A stretch of DNA of 64,000 bases, from contig JAZGTH010000087.1 of assembly GCA_036877525.1 (NCBI GenBank), positions 4,286,001 to 4,350,000 on the forward strand. Reading direction: 5' to 3'. The position numbers and the translations under genes are program-made. The notes below the pieces were generated by a model that did not search any database, had not been told where the DNA came from, and was given only the letters and a program-made list of their open reading frames with translations. Shown here one piece after another: positions 1-22,262 of this stretch. This DNA is from Chromobotia macracanthus (lineage: Eukaryota; Chordata; Actinopteri; Cypriniformes; Botiidae). The first letter of the stretch is position 1. Each line of letters begins with the position of its first letter.

Positions 1-3000
1 TACATAAACACAGAACACAGAACAACACAGAACTACAAAGCTACATCATTTATACATGATACAAAAAGTTGATAACATGCTATGTACTGACATTTCCCAT
101 TGCAGCAATCCAATCCAAGATAAAGTATGTTTATTTTTGTAGGACAGACCACAGTGGACCAACGTTATAATGTTCCTGGGTGTGTGTGCGAACGTGTATG
201 TGTTTGCATATGAACAAGAAAGAGCAAAGGAGCAACTCTTCTGTTAGAGACACTCCCATTTCTCTGATGAGCACGCCAAAACACACACCCCACGCAGCTG
301 TGAGTGATCGTGTGAGTGTGGTGAAAGAGGGGAAGCTAGCTTTACAAGCTTGCTCAAGAGTGACATGGTTTGTGCTTAAGTGTTAGTCATGTGATCTCTT
401 CTGAAAACACGTTTCAAAGGTGCTGAAGAGAAACGTGCATTTTGTTGTTGTGGCTCGCTCTGACTGTCAACCAAATGAGATGTAATCTCTGTAGTCAACA
501 AGCCCCAGTTTTAGCAGCTCTAACTAAACGCTATATGAAATATCCACAATACATTTTAGATGGTTTTCTGGTATTGTAAAAAGACATTGTGAATATTGCA
601 AAGATTTAAACACACATTTCCTGATTAAGTTTCGTTAAAGACTAGATTAGTTTTAAGATTAGTTAGATTTGATTAGTTAGATTAGATCTTTTCTTGCCTT
701 GCAAAAAATTTCAAATATAAATTGGTGCACAAAACAGCAGAGCCTAAAATTCAGTGGAGATTGCAGGTATTGCACACAAATTTAACAATTCAACAGCGCC
801 TGGATTAAGCCTCTCGTCCTCCCGTCAGATTAAAGGACCATAGCTAACTGTTGTTTAGGAATAGGTATTGTTAATATTTTCTGTATGCTCTAGCCTATAA
901 TTAGAATAATTAATATACAACTATTTGTAAATGCACCCGTCTGAAGTTTTTTAATAAACAATTTTGGTGTTTATACTTATTTATACTGAAGGAAAAATTT
1001 CAACATTTTATATTTGTACATTTTTTATAAATACAGAACAGGAGAAAGTACCTTAATGAGATGTATTTAAAAAAATTATTATATATATAGGTTGAATTTA
1101 GGCATGGGCATTTTTCATATTTTCATATTTGACCTCAATATGAATATTAGTTAATTCGTTTTATTTAAATAAAGTCTAATGAGAAAGACATTTATAAACT
1201 TTAAGATTTTAGAACATGCTCATAATTACGCTATATCTTTAGTTCATATTTTGTTGAAAACATTAAGCAATACATGTAAAAAAAAAAGTACAGTGAGTTG
1301 TTTACGCGAAAAGAAAATAATAAATACATTAAGAGTATTAAGATTATAACGGGTTTTTTTAGATAAACCATTTAAACCCACAATACTGAAGTTCAGAATA
1401 ACCTTTAAAGAATAGGCTATTCACTGGCAGCCTTCAACATCACAACAACTTCACTGCCTTCTTACGCTTACACACCCAACAATACTCACAACACACCACC
1501 AAAAATCAGGGTGTTTCAATCTCATATTGAGATGACGATATCATAGAGTGATTAAATGTGCTGCTAACATTTTTAAAACGTATCTTGGGTTCCACCAATT
1601 TGTCAGTCCATGTGTCATAATCTATCATAGAATAGTCCAAATGACTTTCGACTATAATGGTTCATATTGTGACTTAGTCTGGCCAAGAATCACCCACATG
1701 TAAAAGTCTATGACACCCCAAATTGACATCAAACAACCAGCAGCCTCGATAGCCGACTGCAGTGTCACCTCGCATCACCTGAGTTGTACTTGAACGTACC
1801 ACAAAGACTATAATCAATCAGAGTGATTGATATACACACCAGGTCCAAGCATAGCATGAAAAGTCTGCACATTAAAAAAACCTTTACAAAAAAGTTAATT
1901 TTTACTTGAATGTGGATGGCAAAAAAGGTGTTTTTCCAGTAACTAATTTTGATATCACATCTGACTCGTTTTACAAAAATATCAAATATTTTATATTTGT
2001 GTGATACTTAAAATGTAAACAGGCCTTAAGAATCTTGTTTTATTTATAATACAAAAATGTATTATAAAAATTTTATATCAATAAAAAAATTTAATGACAA
2101 TCATAATACAAAGGAGCGCTTAGATCAGTATGAAAATGTCATTCTAGCAGTCAGATGGGCACTCGGTAACTACTCTTAGCCATTACTGTTGCAGACAGAC
2201 AATACATTCTCGATAGCCCTTATCACCAACTTCCTATGTGAGTTAACTGCATGACTGGCACTTATGTAACCTTGGTAACTACTTACAGCCTGTCAATCGA
2301 GAACAAGAGTGAAAACTTGTGTGTTTGAGCTCTGTTACAAAAAAATACACTGTTATACAACAAGCAGTCGTTATGGTAACCGAACATTCTGCCATTTCCA
2401 CAAATGGGCTATGGCTCTCAGCATACAAGCGTGCTGCTTACTGCGTAGCATACTGTATATGACCTACTACTTGCTTTAAATAGTATGTGAAACAGTGTGC
2501 AACAATAAACATTTTAGTAGTACAATGCCATTCCAAATATATCCCTTGTTTCTTGTGAAAAGGTTGGAAAAAGCACTCGCTGGGTAATTTCTATAATCTT
2601 AGCAACACTAACAGTGTCTCTGAGCAGGCCTTAAAATTACACACTTGCAGTCCTGCATGCAGTGCTCAAAAGCAAATTGTAATGACAGACGAAAATGGAA
2701 ACAGCGACTGTTCTTGCTCAGCTCTATAATCATTGCAGTTATGACAAAAACAGCGTTCTCACACAGACAGCTCCTGAGTTAGTCAGTCTAGGATGCCATG
2801 GCTAAATAAACAGCTGCCATAATGCCTACCAGGAGACACCCTGATCATTAGGCTAATTAAAGAGTCACTTAACCTTACGGGTCTATATGACCAAGACAAA
2901 CATAAATAGCCACAGAGACAGATGCATGCAAGAATTCAAACGCATATGCATGGCCCAGCAACAGATGTTAGGAATAAGGCTTCAACTGACTCTGGTAGCT

Positions 3001-4493
3001 TAAAATAAACAACCTCTCTCCCGTTGTTGTCCCGGAGTCAGAACACAAGATGCGTGAAAGGCACAGGATTTACGTATATTACAGAATTAGCTACGGAAGA
3101 AATGTAAACATAAAGCCTCATTCAAGTGAGTGGCTGCACACACCCATCCTGCAAGGCTCATCTTGTGTTTCAGAAACCCCTTGAAATTCAAGCAGGGAAG
3201 CAAACCAGAGCAGTCCCTAAGAACCTCACACACACAGAGGAAATGTAGGTCCTGGAGAAAAGGGGTCCTGTTTCACAAAATCTGTGAATAAACTTTGCAG
3301 AATACAATGCACATAGTCAGACTGGTCTCTCAGCCACATACATAACACTTCAAAGCCTAGCTTAGACACAGGGAATAATAAGGAAAGGTGAATCTCAAAA
3401 AACAGAAAGATATGGGGAAAGGGAATTCCACCTGCCTGTATAGCCATCTAAGAAACAGCTGTTGTGGGCAATGTGTCAGCTCTAAGCACCAGCCTTGCAG
3501 TAGTTTTAAAAGGTCAACGCTTTCTTATGTAGAGACAGTAAGCCTCAGATAAATGGAAGGAGAGCAGGAGAGAAGGAGAGAGACTGTTTATGAACATAAA
3601 AGCAACACCAGACGCTCGGTTCAACTATAAACAATTCTGACAGACAATACAATACCACTGGTACTACTCTTGAGAGGCCCATAAAACCAAAGCTATATTT
3701 AACAAAGTAAATGTAATCTTGCATAAAGTTGTGCTTTAATTAACAAAGGGGACTCACAGATATTTATACTTCTCCTTTAGATCAGAAACAACGGCAAACA
3801 ACATTTATAGCATAACAATGCCACAGCCAGTTGTCCCTCGGTTTTGTTCTGTTTTGAAACACTTGCAATGGAAGGTAAATGGGGTGAAAACCCTAAACAT
3901 TAAAACATTTTACAAACAAAACTGCAAAAACAACGTCAGTGTCAATTGTCAGTGTACATTTTACAGTGTACATTTTCAACTTAAAAACAAGACTGACAAT
4001 TCTGTTTAAAAAAAGTCAATGGTAACAATGTTTTATTTTATTTTTGGGTGACCTATTACTTCAGCTGACTTTCTCATTAAGATTCTCATCAAACTGATGG
4101 TCGACAATGACAGTCGTAGACCTAAAAGAAGAAACCCGCCCTGCAGCATCTCAGCTTGTATTCTTGTTGCATTATCACTTGTGTTTCACATTTTACAATG
4201 CAACCAAATGTGCAAAATCTAGCTTGCTTATCTTCTTTACACAGCAGAAGTGATTACAGATAGGACAAAAATGAGTTTTGTGTACAGGTGCTAGCTAGCT
4301 GCAAAAAAGCTAAAACAGGCTTTTTGTGATTTCATCATATACCAATGCTGCATTCAGTTAAAAAAACAGAGGCTCATTTCATATTTGATCAATAAGTGCT
4401 GAGGCAGACATAAGTCATGTTTTTTTGTTCACAGCAGAGACTCTGCATGCATTTAATGCTATAATGGTGATAACTATAGATATACGTATATGT

Positions 4494-4497
<4 letters not shown>
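1..4497. other. intergenic or intronic DNA, no gene recognised
   Basis: This stretch is AT-rich and has no open frame with recognisable protein similarity on either strand. It could be the first intron of the minus-strand gene whose putative first exon lies at 5118-5250. The only structure I can name is the dispersed-repeat-like segment at 2395-2530. Confidence 0.5.
2395..2530. repeat. dispersed fish repeat fragment
   Basis: The segment contains the word series 'gcgtgctgcttactgcgtag', 'atagtatgtgaaacagtgtg' and 'ttttagtagtacaatgccat'. I recognise this wording from an interspersed repeat common in teleost genomes. No terminal repeats or target duplication were found, so the class is not assigned. 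Confidence 0.35.

Positions 4498-4564
<67 letters not shown>
4498..4564. repeat. (GA)n microsatellite
   Basis: A perfect GA/AG dinucleotide run of about 67 bases. The alternating Arg-Glu open frame across it is an artefact of the repeat. Confidence 0.97.
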
Positions 4565-4567
<3 letters not shown>

Positions 4568-4959
4568 TTTATCACAGTTGCTAATACCAAGTTACCTTAT
4601 TCTTACGGTATTACTAAATACAGTAACTGTGGTGTTTGGTAACAAATTGTTACTATAGTAAATTGTGCGAGATGCATTTTTTAGAAAAATCAAAACAGTA
4701 AAATTATTTTTCTGTTCCGCGTATGTGAGACACACCCCGAATCAGGGTGGGGTGGAGAGCATGTGAAACCCCCTCAGACAAACAACCGTTACCCTGCAGC
4801 GATCCACCGCCATCAACCACTGCTGAGAATAAACTTATTCCTGCAAGATCACAAAGCGTCGCCTATTATCAGAAGGACGGAGCGCTGATCATGCAGACGT
4901 CCTCCAAGCACACACAGCCTATGCGGAGCAAACGCATGCAGATGGATTCCCTCCTAAAT

Positions 4960-5460
4960 AGTGGGCATCTTTAGTCCGTCAGCAACATTTCGCCGGTCAG
5001 CGCGGCTTTAGTCGCTGTTAATCTGATCACAGGCGTGCTGCTGTAGCCTGCTAGCTAACATCCCGTTCATTACAGCAGATCTGCGCATCGCGGATATCTA
5101 AAGATAGTCAAACTCACCGCGTCGAGATCCGCGCTGGGATGCGGCGATCGTTACTCCGTGCGGCACGCAACCGTCCAGCAAAGTAATATAAAGAAAATAA
5201 AACAAAACAACGTTCAAGCAGCCGGAGCGGCGAGCGTGTGTGTCTGTTAAGAGAAAGAGGGCGTGGCCACGGGCTCAGTCTGTTGATGCTGCAATGTTAT
5301 TGGAGAATAGCGTAAAGTGGGCTGAGCTAAGCGCTCAATTCAATGCTGATACAGTGATAATGATAGCGAAAGTGGGCGTGGCTACGGACTGCGGCTGCTG
5401 CAGGACTGTTACTGGAGGTGAGGATGAGGAGGATCATATGAATAGTTGTTACTGATCTCT
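4960..5460 (-). promoter_or_regulatory. CpG-richer promoter-like patch
   Basis: Base composition changes from the AT-rich surroundings to a segment with many CpG dinucleotides (for example around 5085-5175 and 5225-5270). Two near-identical GC-box/KLF-type sites, GGGCGTGGC followed by C or T and then ACGG, lie at 5259-5272 and 5374-5387. Together with the splice donor at 5111-5117 on the minus strand, this looks like the promoter of a minus-strand gene. The gene itself is not visible. Confidence 0.5.
5118..5250 (-). other. putative non-coding first exon, minus-strand gene
   Basis: Read on the minus strand, this CpG-rich segment has no ATG and ends CGACGCG followed by the strong donor GTGAGTTT (5117 downwards). 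That is the expected form of a 5' UTR exon whose first intron runs left out of the window. In mammals the minus-strand gene upstream of this synteny block is TUT4, which makes it one candidate, but no coding sequence supports any identity. The upstream edge is a guess. Confidence 0.4.
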
Positions 5461-7360
5461 TCACACCCAAATCATGAAGTCAAGCCACTTTGTGCTCACG
5501 GACACGTTTCTACATTGTAAAAAAAAATAACCAACGGAATCTGCTCCGTTAAATTGAGGTAACAACTTGCTCTTAAGTTGTTTGGGTGGATTTTATCCTA
5601 TATTTATGAATAAAGAGTACCTACATTTAAGAGCTGTGACACACTAAAAGAAAATAGGTAAAGTCTACCTAATATCTTTTAATACGTTACACTAAACTAA
5701 TTACTTATAAAAAAATATTAATAATAACTGTGTTATTAGCAGGTATCAGTTCATCTACTTAGATGAACTACTAGTTATTACTATTAATAAAAAGTAATTA
5801 TGAATAATTAAACAATACATATTAATTTACCTGAAAAATGTCAGACACAGAAGATCGCATTACTTTTTATTGGCCAAATAACAAACATCTTATTATTATT
5901 GTTGTTGTTATTTTAATAAGGTGGATAACCCTGAAGATGTCTCCTTTTAGGGTTTTGACTCGGGCAGTTGTGACTTTGTGTTCTGTTTATGTGCCTAGAG
6001 TACCTAAGATGCTTAGATAAAAACTGCTACGGGTTCTTCTTGTGTGGTCTTCAAATGTTTTCTTTTTCTATGCAAGAAAAAGCCATGGGTTTTTCTAATT
6101 ATTAGATTGTTATTTTAAAAGTGCTACCTAATCCAAATGAATGAAGGACATAAATGAATTGCTTAAACATATATACATAAATACTACTTCTCTACTTTGC
6201 TTCTGTTGTTTCAGCCATCAACCATCTCTCTCATGCTTGCTCGTCCAGCCATCCAGTAGCTACGTGCTGCAACTTCGCTGACCTGTTCACCAATTTCAGT
6301 CATGCACATAACACTAATGGTAACTAATGCATTTTAACCACCAATGTAGGCCTTTACTCGCATGTGATGGTGTCAAAGCTAAACTGGCTGACCACAAATT
6401 CTAATCTGTCAACGTCACCAGGCTGTGGTGCTGGGCTGGCAAGGTAACAGAAGTGTGGCAATTACAAATCTTTTGGTTTTGTTTATCATCTGTTTCCGCA
6501 AATGGCCTTAAATCTTTATTTGGTTGTACATGTAATTTTATCTTAACAGTTTAAATCTCAGCTGGTGTAACTTACAAAAATTACAAATGTACAAAAACTT
6601 ACAATACAAAAGTTAAAATTTTCAGCTAAATAAGCAATTAACAGCAAAAAAGTAAAAAAAAAAAAGTTACAGCAACCCAACACCTGTCAAGAGTATAAAG
6701 AGTAAGATGAAATGATTGAAATGCAGATGAAACGCAGCCAAGTTGATTCAACTTAATAATTTATGGCAGCAAAGTTTACGGTGCATTACAGTTTATTGTA
6801 CTTGCTAACTAATAAACCTAACTACAATCAAACTACTTTGCATAGGTTGTAATTACCACCCTCCAGAATAATTTTACAGCGTACTTATAAGATCTTTAAA
6901 AGCTTTTTTATAAAAATATCAGACTTGAATTATAAGAAAGCACAATGAGGATAAAAACACTACTGAGATGAAAAAAGGACAAAAAGTATATTATATAAAC
7001 AGTCCTTGAAGTGAATACAAGTTCTATTTTAAGAGCTTATTACTACAATTACTAAAAGTCATTTGTCATATGTATATATGTTGTACAATTCAGGGGTAAA
7101 TTCAAGTACAGGGGTAAAAGTGGACACTTTTTAACTCAAAACAATACTGTGCCAAAGAAGATATTAATGTTTGTTTCAATCTATTTACCAAAGAAACCTC
7201 CAATTGCAGGTAACCCCAAGTTTTCATTTTAGTGTGTATATGCTGCTCTCTTGTGGTCATTTTTCGTACAACACCTCATAAAATACACAGAAGGCAATTT
7301 ACAACCAATAGAAGTCGCTCAGGTAGGGAAACCGCTAAGGGCAAAGCCTCAAACACATAC
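5461..7360. other. intergenic, one imperfect hairpin, no gene
   Basis: AT-rich sequence without recognisable coding exons. An imperfect hairpin lies at 5697-5800. I looked here for the 3' exons of coa7 on the minus strand and found none. Confidence 0.5.
5697..5800. repeat. imperfect inverted repeat (hairpin, MITE-like)
   Basis: The core AGTTCATCTA-C-TTAGATGAACT around 5748-5769 is a nearly perfect palindrome. The outer arms (AATTACTTATAAA... on the left, ...TAAAAAGTAATT on the right) also pair imperfectly. The shape fits a small foldback element. No target duplication was identified. Confidence 0.5.
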
Positions 7361-7496
7361 CTTTTCTGATGAGCCACGACTTGGTCTGTGCCTGCCTCCA
7401 TAACTCACTCATCATGGGTGAGCAGAGCTACATTGTGGCAAGCATCCACAGACTTCTTCCCTTTGGTGTTACATTCTTTAAACACTGTCACACCAT
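7361..7496 (-). pseudogene. coa7: coa7 (cytochrome c oxidase assembly factor 7) exon relic
   Basis: The minus strand reads an acceptor TTTATTTCAG and then a frame containing GKKSVDACHNVALLTHD. This aligns with the Sel1-repeat protein COA7 (human GKKSIAACHNVGLLAHDG as I recall it), including the repeat's characteristic ACHNVG/A-LL core. COA7 is a mitochondrial intermembrane-space, haem-binding assembly factor for complex IV. Directly after HDE comes an in-frame TGA (7399-7401). Similarity to the family (V-x-E-x-G spacing) continues past it, so the stop falls inside former coding sequence; a CGA-to-TGA change would explain it. A GTATGT donor follows at 7360. No other coa7 exon was found on either side. 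The exon lies head-to-head with zyg11, as COA7 does with ZYG11B in mammals. An alternative is that GTGAGT inside this segment is the true donor and the exon is intact, but a functional gene would still need its missing exons. Confidence 0.75.
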
Positions 7497-7796
7497 CTGA
7501 AATAAAAAGATGTAATTTATAAAATAGTCAGCTGGGGAAGTTGTTGATTATATCAGGTCAGTGCATAAAAGTACATCACAGGCAGGATTAGACAGGAACA
7601 AATGTAATGAATATAAACTATGACTATGATCCGTTCTTATGAGATTGTTAAAAAACTTATTATACCAGACTTTCAGTTTGCAATATTGATTTGTCAGAAA
7701 AAAATTAAAAAGTGAACTGAATATTGTGATTTATAACACACTTTAATGGAGCAAATAAGGAAACTCCAATTTACATAATCAGTTTACGGTTTCATA

Positions 7797-7945
7797 AAGA
7801 ACCTTTGACATTCACAAAACCTTTCTGTTGCACAAAATGTAAGAAAGAAATTGCTTTTCAAAACTTCTTTGGAAAACTTAAAATGGTTTTTCTATGGCAT
7901 TGCTGCAAAGAATCCTTCATAGCACCTTTGAAAACGTTCATGCTT
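7797..7945. repeat. MITE-like dispersed fish repeat
   Basis: The words 'aagaacctttgacattcac', 'atggtttttctatggcattg' and 'aagaatccttcatagcacct' match the 'AGGTTCTTTGTGGAACC' type of dispersed repeat that is abundant in cyprinids. The 85-residue open frame over it is not a gene. Confidence 0.55.
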
Positions 7946-8630
7946 TTGCCAATATTAAAATGTTTATACACTGTACTAAGTAACCCATTTACAACTTCTG
8001 CTGCTATAATCTTAATACTTATAATAAAACTGAGCCAAGGACTGACAATACAGAGAAAGTAACAGGATAAAATGAGATCCTATAGTCACTACGAACTCAA
8101 CAACGCTTCAATCTACCTTCAGGGTCTTTAACTCTCCTGTTACTCATTTTAACACTGATAACTATACTCCGCATCCAAGTTATTAAAAAACTGCCTGACC
8201 TCCTTTCCCTTAAAATTAATGAATCCGGACATTTTAGTACGAGTTTACTATCACGTTCACAGTCTCACATTGCATTGACCTTGCAGAAAAATAAGAACTT
8301 GCAAAAAAATGTATTTAAAAAAATGAAAATGAGTCCCGTGACTTTATAAATGAATAGAATACGAAACACGAATATCTGTTGACTTTAACTGAGGCATGCG
8401 TGATCGGATTGTTTAAAATTATGAAAACGAAAGAAAATAAAATAAAACTATATACAAAGAGAAAAGCCTCACTAAACGAGCAAAATACACATAAAGCTTT
8501 ATAGCAAAAAATCATGTAAATTGTCTATTTGTAATTTTGTAATTTTATATTTTATCATTGTTTTAATGTTAAAGTTGATTAAAGGTAATTATTTCTGTGC
8601 TCATGCAAACACATATAAAGTTTTATCTAA
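7946..8630. other. upstream region of zyg11, no feature seen
   Basis: AT-rich sequence between the coa7 relic and the zyg11 promoter. The first exon of coa7 would be expected here or just to the right, on the minus strand. I could not find it. Confidence 0.4.
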
Positions 8631-8636
8631 GAGTAG

Positions 8637-8740
8637 ACCCCGCCCACACCAGATGAATTTCCGTTTCCCGTGTGACGACCTTGTTTACTTGTCAAGCCTT
8701 TCCTCCCGATATAAAAGCTGTCAAACGCTCTCTGACCACG
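8637..8740 (+). promoter_or_regulatory. zyg11 core promoter
   Basis: A GC box (ACCCCGCCCACACC, 8637-8650) is followed by a TATA-like element (ATATAAAAG, 8709-8717). This puts the transcription start near 8740. The 5' UTR would then run to 9002, and an in-frame TAA at 8970-8972 blocks any upstream extension of the protein. No start-site data are available. Confidence 0.5.
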
Positions 8741-9002
8741 TAATGATCGGCTTGCGGACGATTTTGTCAACTGGAAAATATAAACTAAATAACAATGCAA
8801 ACGAGAAAAAGAACATACAGTTGATTTTTACTGGGCCCGTATATTTGAACTAGAACAACAAAAGTAAGATCCGAAAGTATTTAAAGGCAGACGATTACAT
8901 GCTAACACGCTAGGAGTTTCTCATCCATATTGTGGGTTCTGCACCTCAGTTTACCTGCGGTTATCCGCATAACACGAGTGTTTCGTGCATTTTGAAGCCC
9001 TT

Positions 9003-19300
<10,298 letters not shown>

Positions 19301-21125
19301 CCACACATGTTCTCTTCTGGTCTCTGGATAGGACACAGCAAATTCACCTGCAAGCTTTCTGTTTGTGTGTATTTTTTTCAAGCCTGTCTGTAAACGACAC
19401 TGCTGCCCTTCCTCTACTGAAGGGCATGTGTATGAGTTACTTTGCATATGTTTGCAAGCCGTTATTTATTTAACACACAAATAAGAAATTATTTAGATAG
19501 GCACCTGATAAGTGTTTTTTGTGTTGAGATGTTGGACATGAAATGTGTGTGTTTATATGCGTGTGCGTGCGCACACATGCATGTCTGCATGCGTACTAAA
19601 AGCATGTGCATCAGGTTGCTTTGTATAATTAGATTTGCTTTCTTGCATAAAAATCCATAGGAAGTTAATAAGGCAGATTTATGTCTAATTAGGACATATA
19701 ATTTAATTTGGATATAGATCATGTATAATTTGGTTATATAGAAATGTATAAACATACATTACGTCTTGTCTCATTGACGATCAGTGCAACATATGTTACA
19801 ACTGTGTGTTTGTGTGCGAGAGAGAAAGATAAAAGTGTGTGTGTGTGTGATCCATGTGTGGAAGAGAGAGCAGCTTGTGTTTTGTTTAGTACTTATTAAT
19901 GAATTGAAAAGCACAAGAACTTTAAGGATGGAGTATATTTTTATGGACTGTATATGAACTGTGGCTGATGACAGTGTTAAGATGGTCCGTATTGTGTTGC
20001 AAGCAAAATATTACAATCAGGATTTAAATGGTACAAAATGAACTAAATTCAGAGGTTCTGATGGAATCAAACCAAGCTTTTTTTTTAAAAGTTCAGAAGC
20101 AGGGACGATCAATGAAATGGCAATGAAATTAAATCATAGCTTTTGCCTTTAGACTTTTATTTTATTTTTTTATTTTTTGCACAGCTCTGTTAATGCTAGA
20201 CATGAACTTGTCAAAAAATGGATCGCTGCCTCTTAAAACACTTGAAGAAATGAAGCAAAAAACGTCAAAACGGTCACAGAAAAACCTTGTTTAAAAACAA
20301 AGAACTTTTGTTTGGGAGTTTTGCTGGTGACCATTGGAATTGCCTTCCCACTGAACATATTTACAATAACGTTGTTTAGTTAATTTAAAACAGGTTAGGC
20401 TTGTAACTGGCAAATTCAAGAGCAAGATAAGGCAAAAATATTCCTGTATGGCAGTGAAGTAATAAAATTGTCTTTCTATACATATATATACACATACATG
20501 TATGTGTATATATAATGTATTATATACATTATATATACACATACACATATACATATATATATACACACATACATATATGTATATTTTTAATTTCTGTGTA
20601 TGTGTAAGACATTCTGCTGCATGGATTTGGTTTTCTATTCATAATTGGACTGTGTATTATAAGATGCTACAACAAATGTGTGCTTTGTTTCAGAAGGCCA
20701 TGTGTTGTATTATGCATCCATTTTTGCAAAGTGCATGAAATGGGGTATTGAGTTTTTGTACTATAATTCTAATTTTATTGCTGGAGCACCAGCTGACTGG
20801 TATATTTTGGGCAGTAATTGAAAAGCTTTATGTCACTGCCCTTTTTTGGAATGTTTTGACATTAAATTAAATGTTAATCTGCCACTTTAAATGGACCAAA
20901 TGACCTCTGGGTTCATAGAACTCTACAGGCTAAGCGTGGACTCTTGTATATACGCGGCCCTCCATGAGGATGTTTTTTATTTGTTTTGTGCTGTATTAAA
21001 CTTGTTCACTCAAAGTGTGGATCAGAAAACAAAACCAGATTAAAGCTACAGTGTCATACTGCTGCTTGGATTCCCATTTATGCAAAACCATGTTTGGGAA
21101 ATAAAGAATGTAAACCCCTGCTATT
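19301..21125 (+). other. zyg11 3' untranslated region
   Basis: About 1.8 kb without coding potential between the stop codon and two AATAAA signals. It contains TG-rich tracts (19545-19585, 19800-19850) and a 32-bp perfect AT-rich palindrome at 20483-20514. The extent is inferred from the polyadenylation signals only. Confidence 0.55.
20483..20514. repeat. 32-bp perfect palindrome in AT-rich repeat
   Basis: Every base from 20483 to 20514 pairs with its mirror position around the centre CA|TG (20498/20499). More TATATACA/TGTATATA units follow up to about 20585, so the whole segment can fold into hairpins in DNA or RNA. Confidence 0.9.
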
Positions 21126-21159
21126 TTAGTCTGCTGTCTGTCTATCTTTTCATAATAAA
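21100..21159 (+). terminator. zyg11 polyadenylation signals
   Basis: Canonical AATAAA hexamers at 21100-21105 and 21154-21159, followed by TG/T-rich sequence. They are the first consensus pair after the last coding exon and precede the minus-strand echdc2 relic. Closer variant hexamers exist, so earlier cleavage is possible. Confidence 0.6.
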
Positions 21160-22262
21160 GTGTTATTCAGGTGAAGTTTTCCTGTCTGCCCCATGTTGAT
21201 CAGTGTATAGTGATGTTTGCCTTAACAAGCGCCAGTAATGAATCAGGTCATTGTAGTTTGACCTTAATGCAGGCCTCAAGAAACTCATAGTCAAGACAGA
21301 TACATGGTTAACTCATGAGGACAGAAGTGCTGATGGAAGTTATCGTGCCTTGATCTGCCTCATTGTCACACTCACGCTAAAATAAATAGGTCAACTTCAT
21401 TTTAATGTAATTTTATGACATGTCAATCACTGGAAAACCATGAAAAATAGGATGCCTTACAGATCACACATGAGTTACAGTTGCCAGTGACAGAAGATTC
21501 CAGTTTTACAACCATACATGCTGAGTCACGTAATGACATAAATATTTTCATATTCACTCCAAACTTCATTAAGGCAATAAATCAAAATGTCAATGCAGTT
21601 GTGCTTGCTTTGCCATATGACACTGTTTATTGAGTTAACTGTGTGTGTTAGGACACTAGGGGGCTTGAGGAGACATACATTTAAGCCAGGTCTGACTTCG
21701 GGCAATTTATATTCATGACCAGCCTGCCATCTTGAATCAAAGGAAAGGTGACTGGACAGTGTCAAATGAAGCAAATGGGAATTACAGCACAAATACACAC
21801 AATGAAATGCATGTGGCTATTAATGCACTAGTATGAGAACAATAAACACAATGTTAGAAGCATACAAACACAAATATAAAAAGTAAGATACAGTTGTGTT
21901 TTTAAGTTTAAGTTGCCTTTCAGAATTTGTACAATCTTTAGCATTTTTACAAAATTTATCTTTTGTTATTTATAAATAGCTAAATACTACCCCTGCACAA
22001 AATAATAACTGAAATTACAATAACTGAAATAATTATATTTCTGTGCAATAAGGTTACTCTTGAACAACGGCTTAATTACATATTAAATACACATTAAAAT
22101 GCCCTACTGAATTAAATTCACACTCAAAATTAAATCAAACATTTTTTGTGTGTTTGTGAGTGTTTGTGGCAGACGTGAGTATAATTGTGTGAAACGGTAA
22201 CCCGGCACTAGTTTAAAGCATCTGAGAGTAAGGAAATGAGGATGGAGGTCATACAGACACAC
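21160..22262. other. intergenic between zyg11 and echdc2 relic
   Basis: No coding exon was recognised. The 3' exons of echdc2 (the C-terminal enoyl-CoA hydratase segment) should lie here on the minus strand. The only sizeable minus frame (21526-21798) does not resemble them. Confidence 0.45.

Noticed and set aside
4425..4658. Frame with Arg-Glu repeat
   Set aside because: Translation of the GA microsatellite.
6190..6310. Plus-strand words resembling a COA7 Sel1 repeat (CCNFADLF)
   Set aside because: Wrong strand for coa7, frame broken nearby, and the match is too short.
7399..7401. TGA in the coa7 exon as a selenocysteine codon
   Set aside because: COA7 is not a selenoprotein; its alias SELRC1 refers to Sel1 repeats. 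A CGA-to-TGA loss is simpler.
21526..21798. Minus-strand frame as the missing 3' exon of echdc2
   Set aside because: Position is right but the sequence shows none of the family's C-terminal motifs.
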